A DNA stretch of 64,000 nucleotides from Reticulitermes speratus. Taxonomy: Eukaryota; Arthropoda; Insecta; Blattodea; Rhinotermitidae. Both the position numbers and the translations under genes were made by a program. Numbering within the stretch: position 1 is the stretch's first letter; the number at the start of each line of letters is the position of its first letter. Location: assembly GCA_021186555.1 (NCBI GenBank), contig JAJKFL010000007.1, positions 3,532,501 to 3,596,500 on the forward strand. Reading direction: 5' to 3'. Under the pieces are notes generated by a model. The model worked only from the letters and a program-made list of their open reading frames with translations, did not search any database and was not told where the DNA came from. Positions 57,901 to 64,000 of the stretch are shown piece after piece.

Positions 57901-60900
57901 TTTTGAAACATGATAAAACAGAAGGGACTGAATGTGAGTCAATTAATTAACCTTTTGAAATGTAATGAAACAGAATGGGCTGGATGTGAATAGACTAGCT
58001 GATGTTTCAAAACACCAAGAAAGAGAACGAGCAGAATTTGGGTGTATTAGTTGATATACTGACACTAAAGGGGCATAGCATGAATTCATTAGCTTAAATC
58101 ATGGAATGTGATGAAAAAGGAGGGGCTAAGTCTGATAAATTAGCTGACATTTTGATATATGATGAAACAGAAGGGACTGAATGTGGTAAATCAGCTGACA
58201 TCTTAATACGTGATGAAATGGAAGGGGCTAAATAGGTTTTTCTTCATGCAAACAGCTACATTATCAAAGCTGATGGGATGTGTAATGGGTGTGTGGTCCT
58301 ACAAATTCCACCATGCTACTTACAAGTGTCAGTCAGATGCCCCTTTGTGAAAGTTTTAGTCCATAGGATTTCAGTGGGATGTGACTGTTCAAAACTTGAG
58401 ATTGAGGAAAGAAAAAAAAACAGATTTTTTTTCACTTCTGTGCATGTTGACTGATACAGTATCCATCAGCCATTCTGTCACCTTTGTCAGCATACCTCAT
58501 ATCATGACTGTAGTCTACCACTGTGGCTGGCTGCAATGTTTTCCCATTTATCACAAAATTTATCTTCTACTGGTGGATTATAAATAGTTGTCTGGCATTC
58601 CCTTCTGGTTTGTTATGACTGTGCCTCAGCAGTTTGTTTTCTGTTTCATCAAATCATCATAAAAACCGAAAGGCTGTAAAAGTTGAAGTTAACCATACAC
58701 AACTTATGACCATGCCCCTTCGTTCTTCTTGTCAGCTGTTTCTCTGCAGTGTGTTGCTGGCTTGTCTGGCGTGGCATATTATCTGTCGTTCCATAAGTAC
58801 ACTTCCATGTCATATGTGCAGCCAGTCATGTTATAGGACTTGTAGATTTTTATTCTAAAACATTGTTTTTCTCAAGGATATATCAAACTACTTGGAACAC
58901 CCTCTACATCAGGTGCTATAATTGAAAGAGAAACTTAAATTTATCTGAATTAAAACATTTAACTAGTCTTGACTGTATTCTTATAAAGAAAGCACACTCC
59001 AATTTAATATTTGTATTAGCAGATGGATCTAATTATATAGTTTTAACACGGTACATCATATGGTTGTACACACATAAGCATGGTTCCATTACCCAAATGT
59101 ATTTGGCCAACTCTGGTCTGTGGAAAGCAGAACAGTGTCAAAATAGGTAAGCCATGTTAAGGAATGAGAATATACACCAAAATTGTATTTGACTGTCAAC
59201 ACAAACTAAACATTGATGCATAATAAAACAGCATGCTACAGATGATATGCTAATGTGAAATTTGGATGTCACAATTAATTGAGAGGATATATATATATGT
59301 ACTGTTATTACTAGTATATAATTAAAGTATTCTCTGTCTGTCTTCAGCTCATTCAAAATCTGAAGAGGGGATGGAAACACTGTTTTGTCCTGAAGTGCCC
59401 AACCCAATTCTGTTTGGCCTGTACACACCAAAGGATACGATATGGCTCTCCATAGCTGGTTATGGTGCAGGTTACATGAATGAGTTTGTCATGAATAAGG
59501 AGGAACCTGTAAAATACACTGTGATAGCAAGAGCTGATGATATTGAAATCTATAGCTACCTATACAAGTAAGTTTTAGAAGGTTGCTCCAAGATCAAAGA
59601 CCACAGAAAGAAGTCCCAAGGATTCACTCCTTCCATATGTCCTGTACACTTCGCTGTCCAGCATACTTCTCTGTATTCTCCTCTGGCCCAGCCATTATGT
59701 TCACACAAATACTGGTATTGGTAACCTTTGTTAGCGACAATAACTGTGGTCTGGTTAATTTAGGCCAGAAGGAACTACAACAGCAGGAAGAAATGGGATT
59801 TCTTTCTGTGGGTTGAGTATAGTGTTCCATTATTAAATAATGCTGGTGAAGCAGGTGAATATAGATAGTTTTCAGAGAGGTTTCCCTTACATTCATGATA
59901 TAAATAATTAAGAACAGCTAAGTTGAAGGATGGAAGCAATACAATGATTGTGAGGAGACAAGAAACATAGGAAGAATTGCCAGTAAACTTACATGGTATA
60001 TAAGACCATGCCACATGAATACCTGCAGCTTTTTACACTGTTGTTGTCTGTTGTCGGCTGCCTACACTACTTCAGCCGTTACCACCACCACCACCATGAC
60101 AATCACCTTCATTTCTTTCTATCCTTCAATGTCACCCTAGTGTCTCAGAATCTCATGTGCGTTGCCTCTAAATATTTTCTGTCTTGATGTCTCAACAGTG
60201 GCATAGATAACTGGTCGCCTCCCCCTCCCCCCCAAGACCCAATTACTGGGACACCCTTATAATTATTAGCAAAGTTATTCCCAGATTTTTATATTGATGG
60301 CTCACTTTTGCCTGTCTGGCATTGATAAACTTTACACCATTCATACCGTGCACTGTATGAATAGTTTCAAGTTTATTCCCAGATCTTGTAAGAGGGTTCC
60401 AGAATACTGCCTTCTATCAGAAAAACAGAATTCAGCCTGAATGAAATGACAACAACTCTCATTGGTCTGTAATGTTTGGGGCCCCCCTGTACAGTGGGAT
60501 TTGCAAGGGCCTTTTCTATGCCACTGGGTCTCAGTATCCACGTCTCACTTTCATATATAATTAAGGGCAGGTTGAGCACAATATTATGCAGTATTTATTG
60601 TAGATGAGTTTTCATATTTGTTACAGTCTACTGAATTTGCCAGAAATGCTAATGTGAAACAAAATTTTTCATGCAGCCATAATAAGAAGTATCTGATGCT
60701 GGGCATGCAAAATGGACAAATTCGAGTAAATCGTGTTAATCCCAACGACCATTCTGACTTGTCTGACTTCTGGCTCTATTCCAATCATGATAACACAAAT
60801 GGAAGGATTCGTCATCTGTGTTTCAACTACGATCACCACTTCATGTTCAGCTGTGGAGATGATGGGAATGTTTTCTCATATCATGTAAACTTTGATGAGG

Positions 60901-62608
60901 AGGGGATTATAACATACCCTGCAGGACGCCTATTGCATCTCTTGGAATTGTAAGTCCTGATGATTTGTGAGATGCGAGGTTCTCACGGTGGTGTTTATGA
61001 GGATTCAGGTCTTCTGGGATATTAAACTGTGTCATTGGGTGACTGGATCCTGCCGTTTCAAAAGAATGTAGTGCTTAAATCTTCAGTGGTCAAGGGGCTT
61101 ATGAAGAATTCTTTTTGGACTGCTTGACCAGGTATCTAAGAACATAATGACATGACTCAGAAGACCTGAATCTTCTAATCATTTCCTTACTGTTCCATAA
61201 AGGTAAATGTAAAGTCCATGTCTGCACCAAGAAGGCATATAGGGGTAGTAGTAATCAGCTCCACTCACTCTTGGCCTTGGTACTAGATGGGGATGAGCGG
61301 TCAACTTAACAATCTCACCGCTTTACCACAGGAGAACAGCCCCTCCAGCACCAATCGAAAAAGAAGACTAGGTGGGCCCCAGGGTCCATCTGGATGTTTT
61401 GGAGAAGAGAAAAATCTGCTGACCCAGTGTTGAGAAGCAAACTGCAGATCGTCAATCCCATAGCCTAGTCACTATACTGACTATGCTATCCTGGCTCCTT
61501 TATGATTCCTATTCCGTGTTACACTGAAATAAGAGAAAAAATGAATGTGAGTGACGGAGTTGAAGCTGGCCACCTGCTCCTTCAGTCTGCCTACACTGCA
61601 CACCTTCCTTATGTCAACAGCAGAGGCTTACCTCTGTGTCTTAGAAGGAAAACATTTACTTCATTGTTAGCTATCTTACTATTAATAACAGTAACAAACC
61701 ACAATACAGGGCATACACAAAAGAATGGTGCGATTTCAAAAGTGAATAAAAAATTTATGTCTCACATTACATGGGCACAACATACACCGTCAGCGGCGGC
61801 AACTGTCCAAGTTTCTCATGCGCTACGAGCAGTTCACTTCTCATGCTTACTGTATGGCCGCGGGGCCAGTTTCAAAGATGGCGTTGCAGCAGGAGAAGGC
61901 TTTCTGTGTCTGGGATGAGTTTGATTACCGTGTGGATGTGTGTCGTGTGACCCAGGGTGCATACATTGAAGGATTGTAATTACCAAATGAGAAACTTGGA
62001 CAGTTGCCGCCGCTGACGGTGTATGTTTTGCCCGTATAAGGTGAGAAATACATTTTTTATTCACTTTTGATACCGCACCATTCTTTTGTGTATGCCCTGT
62101 ATTTTACAGTAAATATTACAATTAATTCTGTGTGAGTCTAGTACCAGTAGGTCGAGGCTACTCTACACGTCAGTTCCGATGATGTGCAATATTCTTCGAC
62201 TACTTCTGTTTAAGTGTCCTTCTGGGTACTTCTGAAACAATAAAATGACTCTGTGTTGATATTTTGTTTATTTGCTGCTCTTTTGGCAAGTTTATCTGCT
62301 GTTTCTTTTCCTAGTAGGACAAGATGGGGTAGTATCCATTGAAAAGGTGATAAGTAATCTGTTACATTTAAAGTAATTCATCATTTCACCTTTGGACCAT
62401 GAACATAAACATTTCAGGAGTTTTCTTATACATTTCAGCCAAATAAAGAGAAGGTTGAAGACATTGAAGATATAAAACACCTAAGTTTAGAAGAAACAAA
62501 AGCCAAGGCAGAATATGACAAGAGGATGGCAGTGGCCAATCAGAGAAAACAGAAGGTTCTTGACAGATTGGAAGAACTAAAATTAAGCTTCAGGGATATT
62601 ATGTGCAG
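43584..62608 (+). CDS. CFAP44: Cilia- and flagella-associated protein 44 (WDR52), 5' part
   Basis: Thirteen exons: 43584-43794, 46677-46839, 48013-48157, 49294-49457, 49788-49918, 51192-51336, 52338-52525, 53999-54244, 55245-55565, 57455-57635 (or -57727), 59348-59567, 60627-60949, 62439-62608. The last ends at a donor, so the gene runs past the window. The translated exons follow the order and wording of the N-terminal half of CFAP44, a WD-repeat axonemal protein needed for motile cilia and sperm flagella: [112 protein letters not shown], then the charged start of the coiled-coil part ([19 protein letters not shown]). About 870 codons are covered; vertebrate relatives are over 1,800 residues. 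Four exons carry apparent one-base losses (see findings). Regulation: X-box upstream. Confidence 0.92.
44922..44985 (+). mobile_element. SINE family C head fragment
   Basis: acacgcggtggcgcagttgg and gaaagtcgcgggttg match the family C head. The body is missing and unrelated sequence follows directly. Confidence 0.7.
46175..46590 (-). mobile_element. hAT-type element, internally deleted, in CFAP44 intron 1
   Basis: Read inverted, it matches both ends of the 938-bp element at 28900-29837, including gattgagtcatgg, ccgaaatttaaaaaa and the two homopolymer runs (G-run 46204-46228; C-run near 46,565). About 490 bp of the middle are missing. It ends only 86 bp upstream of exon 2. No target duplication is left, so it is older or rearranged. 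Confidence 0.85.
46677..46839 (+). CDS. CFAP44: CFAP44 exon 2
   Basis: Acceptor gatgaaaag|C, donor ATGACT|GTAAGG. Encodes [19 protein letters not shown], then [17 protein letters not shown] and [13 protein letters not shown], the first WD blade of CFAP44. Confidence 0.88.
48013..48157 (+). CDS. CFAP44: CFAP44 exon 3, with frameshift
   Basis: Acceptor tatttctag|A, donor TACAG|GTATGT. Encodes [13 protein letters not shown] and, in another frame, [19 protein letters not shown] then [19 protein letters not shown] is one base short; CCATTTGTAATA would restore one frame. The exon length (145) is one short of what both neighbouring exon phases need (146). Confidence 0.78.
49294..49457 (+). CDS. CFAP44: CFAP44 exon 4
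   Basis: Acceptor tttcttcag|C, donor TGTG|GTATAA. Encodes [20 protein letters not shown], then [12 protein letters not shown] and VPDHITACG. Confidence 0.93.
49788..49918 (+). CDS. CFAP44: CFAP44 exon 5
   Basis: Acceptor tttgtag|GT, donor AAG|GTAGTT. Encodes [20 protein letters not shown], then [20 protein letters not shown]. Confidence 0.95.
50447..50484 (+). ncRNA. Hammerhead-like motif, CTGATGA with long helix II
   Basis: Core CTGATGA, helix II GGCCTGAT/ATCAAGCT (8 positions, one mismatch, one G-U) capped by GAGA, then GAAA, palindrome ACATGT, triplet GTA. Helix I does not pair. It lies in CFAP44 intron 5, sense strand. Confidence 0.55.
51192..51336 (+). CDS. CFAP44: CFAP44 exon 6
   Basis: Acceptor tttctag|GTG, donor GTTG|GTATAG. 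Encodes [20 protein letters not shown], then [19 protein letters not shown]. Confidence 0.95.
51675..51942 (+). mobile_element. SINE family B in CFAP44 intron 6
   Basis: cccagtggccgtgcagtctg, gggtttgaatcccgcc, then ggctgatcacttgtccagag and tgaagccttgataattagg. Confidence 0.85.
52338..52525 (+). CDS. CFAP44: CFAP44 exon 7
   Basis: Acceptor tgtctcag|GG, donor CAG|GTATGG. Encodes [20 protein letters not shown] through [13 protein letters not shown]. Confidence 0.95.
52562..52842 (-). mobile_element. SINE family A in CFAP44 intron 7
   Basis: Minus-strand head gtagctcagtccgtatagcg, B-box-like gggattcgatcccag on the plus strand, tail ctttacc. Similar A-rich sequence on both sides suggests a target duplication. 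Confidence 0.85.
53560..53760 (+). mobile_element. Non-LTR retrotransposon 3'-end fragment in CFAP44 intron 7
   Basis: The frame reads [19 protein letters not shown] with a break, then ttgggttgcataaaatgtgg and tcaagaaggactttgctcc. A fragment of the same kind lies at 56745-56890, and another partial one near 54,610. Confidence 0.7.
53999..54244 (+). CDS. CFAP44: CFAP44 exon 8
   Basis: Acceptor tgttttag|GAT, donor GAC|GTAAGT. Encodes [15 protein letters not shown], then [30 protein letters not shown] and [11 protein letters not shown]. In phase with both neighbours. Confidence 0.95.
54898..54930. repeat. (TA)n(CA)n microsatellite
   Basis: Compound dinucleotide repeat in CFAP44 intron 8. Confidence 0.9.
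55245..55565 (+). CDS. CFAP44: CFAP44 exon 9
   Basis: Acceptor cttttgtag|GTG, donor ATG|GTAGGT. Encodes [20 protein letters not shown], then [30 protein letters not shown] and a further blade ending LSWKPYM. Confidence 0.95.
56530..56730. repeat. Dispersed repeat shared with 9783-9962
   Basis: attcttgtcagattttaatg, tctcaacatatttt, atatcaaatttaatggaaatc and acggacaggctgac match the copy at 9783-9962 in order. Confidence 0.5.
56745..56890 (+). mobile_element. Non-LTR retrotransposon 3'-end fragment in CFAP44 intron 9
   Basis: gcatggactgaatagatctg and gttcagcacagggatg, later attctgctctatggag, align with the fragment at 53560-53760 but are more decayed. Confidence 0.55.
57455..57635 (+). CDS. 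CFAP44: CFAP44 exon 10 (3' end uncertain)
   Basis: Acceptor tgctgtag|GCT. Encodes [20 protein letters not shown] through KLEETQE. A strong donor C|GTAAGT at 57635 leaves the right phase for exon 11. However, the sequence after it still reads like the charged linker of the family ([14 protein letters not shown]), and a weaker donor at 57727 also fits if one A is missing from the AAAAA run near 57,680. Both versions are possible. Confidence 0.8.
57807..58232. repeat. Degenerate tandem repeat, ~50-bp unit, in CFAP44 intron 10
   Basis: The phrase gtgatgaaacagaagggnct then gaatgtg...ttagctgacattttg recurs at about 57811, 57864, 57909, 57961, 58013, 58110, 58159 and 58210. Units differ by many substitutions. 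Confidence 0.75.
59348..59567 (+). CDS. CFAP44: CFAP44 exon 11
   Basis: Acceptor tgtcttcag|CT, donor TACAA|GTAAGT. Encodes [20 protein letters not shown], then [20 protein letters not shown] and [11 protein letters not shown]. Confidence 0.93.
60627..60949 (+). CDS. CFAP44: CFAP44 exon 12, with two frame breaks
   Basis: Acceptor tgttacag|T, donor GGAATT|GTAAGT. Encodes [20 protein letters not shown], then [17 protein letters not shown] and [20 protein letters not shown]. Entry phase and main frame disagree by one base near 60,630-60,660. At the 3' end one extra base in CGCCTATT would give GRPIASLGI and the exact phase needed for exon 13. The length, 323, is two short of expectation, matching two lost bases. 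Confidence 0.85.
60995..61180. repeat. Diverged foldback element in CFAP44 intron 12
   Basis: The left arm starts ttcaggtcttctgggatatt and continues ctgtgtcattgggtgac. The right side holds atgacatgac and then cagaagacctgaatc in inverted order. Between them, on the minus strand at about 61,050-61,092, is CTGAAGA...GAAAC, an eroded hammerhead-like core. Confidence 0.6.
61200..61497 (-). mobile_element. SINE family A, diverged, in CFAP44 intron 12
   Basis: ggtactagatggggatgagc and ctaggtgggccccagggtcc then gactatgctatcctggctcc match family A with many changes. Confidence 0.65.
61707..62099. mobile_element. Tc1/mariner-type MITE with 113-bp terminal repeats
   Basis: Both ends begin CAGGGCATACACAAAAGAAT in inverted orientation and the terminal repeats pair over about 113 bp (61707-61819 with 61988-62099). 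TA flanks both sides (61705-61706, 62100-62101). The interior is only about 170 bp and encodes the fused ORF at 61878-61979. It lies in CFAP44 intron 12. Confidence 0.9.
61878..61979 (+). pseudogene. Transposase start fused to transposase end (33 codons)
   Basis: The ORF reads [11 protein letters not shown] followed directly by [20 protein letters not shown] and GL-stop. The first part looks like the N-terminus, and DYRxDVCRVTxGAxIE like the C-terminal tail, of an IS630/Tc1/mariner transposase. An internal deletion that removed the whole catalytic region but stayed in frame explains the fusion. Confidence 0.7.
62439..62608 (+). CDS. CFAP44: CFAP44 exon 13
   Basis: Acceptor acatttcag|CCA, donor TGCAG|GTAAAA. 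Encodes [20 protein letters not shown], then [20 protein letters not shown] and [14 protein letters not shown], the start of the coiled-coil part. Two bases remain for the next exon, outside the window. Confidence 0.9.
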
Positions 62609-63059
62609 GTAAAAATAACTTCTGATACTTTGCTGAGTTCTTTCACGTACTTCTGTGGTCATAATACAAAAGCGTTTTTCTTAGGGAAATCATGTATAAA
62701 AAACAGAATATGTAAAACTACAATGTTACACTTTATTTTCTGTGATGTAAAACTTGTGATATTTGTGGTTCTTGTGGCAGTGACTAGAAAGATGGTTGTC
62801 TTTTGGAATGTGTGACACCGTGAAGGCTGGTAGGAAAGTGCTGATGTTTCAGTGATACTTGCTGCCTCCTTTCTTTGATGACAGAGGTCTGAAAGCTCGG
62901 TACACTTCTACCAGTCTACACAGCATCAGATCTCAGAAGACAACAATATTTCAGTATTGGTCCCCTCTACCTTAGGGAGGAGCCTGTTTAAGAAGAAACT
63001 GATAAGAAAGAGATTTGGCCTTACGTGAGAGAGAAAAGACGATAGAGAAAATTACATGA

Positions 63060-63240
63060 TGAAGAAATTCATAAATTTACTCTTCACCAAATATTGTTAG
63101 GTACAGTGATTAAATAAAGGAGGGTGGAATGGGTGGGACGTGTAGCATGCATGAAAGAAATCTCTAAGTTTACATGGGAGAATAAGCAATGGATCTTCAA
63201 GAAGCAGAGCACAAAGTTGTGGGCTTGACCGAACTGCTTA
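63060..63240 (+). pseudogene. Possible retrotransposon tail fragment
   Basis: The frame RVEWVGRVACMKEISKFTWE recalls the RRW.GHVARM.E end of RTE-type polyproteins. Nothing else supports it. Confidence 0.35.
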
Positions 63241-63424
63241 AGGGTAAGGTCCACTAAACGTGAGAATTAAACTCTTGGGCTTCTTAAAATATGAAAATGT
63301 CTTTACTGGCTGAGTTACTACTAGCATTTGAAGAAAGACACTGCATCAGGAGACACAAGTCACACAGAGCATACAAATGTTGACAGAACCAAAAAACTAC
63401 ATACATTTCTGAACTTCTAGTTCT

Positions 63425-63610
63425 CACAATGGTGAATACTAAGGTTATGGTCATCCAGGATGTGACTTCATGCTGTCTGGTTGATAAGTTCCAAGGTCTG
63501 AGAATGGCCTACAGACTTCATCTTCAGGGTACATGAAGGCAGCATGTTCCTCCAAGACATTGGTACCTAATCCATCTACCAAAGTACATGGTGTCATATC
63601 CTGGAAGACC
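63425..63610. repeat. Dispersed repeat, tctcacaatggtgaatacta type
   Basis: It has the same opening as 34410-34520 and continues to a frame reading SKTLVPNPSTKVHGVISWKT, which corresponds to the other half of the widely dispersed phrase. It is the longest copy in the window. Confidence 0.5.
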
Positions 63611-64000
63611 CTCATCAAGTGGGTTAATTCCAACCACTTCTCAAGTACGAGATTTTCAGTGCCATACTTCATAGCACAAGGTAGAATACTGACTTCTTAC
63701 CTAACAAACTTTATGAGAACATAAGGGAGGATGGGCATATGCAAACTTCAGGGGGAATTAAAAAGTTAATTTTAATTATGCAAACCATGCATTTGCTGTC
63801 TGGGTACACACAATGTGTTGAAAATTGATCAGATGTCAGGGATGGATAGGGATAGAGAAGCTGGTGACTAACTGCCTAAGCTACGGCAAAGTTATGGAGT
63901 TCAGGCCAATACTGTGTTACTTATAACATGTAGTTTATGGGTACAACTAACTTTTATTCATGGAATTTTTCTGTTAGAGGAGTACTTTGCAAAATGTGCC

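Overview
The window looks like a gene-poor, repeat-dense piece of an insect nuclear genome. It carries two spliced genes with GT-AG introns, several tRNA-derived SINE families, non-LTR retrotransposon fragments and many small DNA transposons. No bacterial-style operons, RNA genes outside repeats, or CRISPR arrays are visible. The repeat make-up (tRNA-SINEs with CTTTAC-type tails, an RTE-like retrotransposon tail, hAT, Tc1/mariner, Harbinger and pogo-like MITEs) would suit a cockroach or termite (Blattodea). That placement is an impression from sequence style, not a measured result.

Layout. Positions 1-32,500 hold no host gene that I can support. This part contains an 11-copy 76-bp minisatellite (2160-2994), a Tc1/mariner copy (6139-7030), a Harbinger copy with a decayed MADF-like ORF (12738-13448), two long perfect or near-perfect palindromes (15723-15819 and 25502-25638), hAT copies (18765-19003 and 28900-29837), SINEs and retrotransposon tails. 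From 37,504 to 43,122 (minus strand) there is a complete five-exon DHHC palmitoyltransferase gene of 269 codons, closest in character to the ZDHHC3/7 (Dnz1-type) group. From 43,584 to the right edge (plus strand) lies the 5' half of CFAP44 (WDR52), a WD-repeat protein of the ciliary/flagellar axoneme. I place 13 exons; the gene continues beyond the window.

The two genes are head to head, with 461 bp between their start codons. That shared promoter contains a perfect match to the RFX-binding X-box (43418-43431), a logical control element for a ciliary gene. Several CFAP44 exons need a single inserted base to stay in frame. At least three of these sites can be read as one base lost from a short run of identical bases, which points to assembly or consensus error rather than a dead gene, although decay cannot be excluded.

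The most unusual signal is a dispersed set of hammerhead-ribozyme-like motifs (CTGANGA, helix II, GAAA, short palindromic helix III, cleavage triplet, helix I). Their helix I and helix II sequences differ between copies but stay paired within each copy. They sit in short repeats, often as inverted pairs, and resemble the minimal dimer-type hammerheads known from Penelope-like retroelements. A related foldback family shares the terminal motif CTTCTGGGATRTTACG but has different arm sequences.
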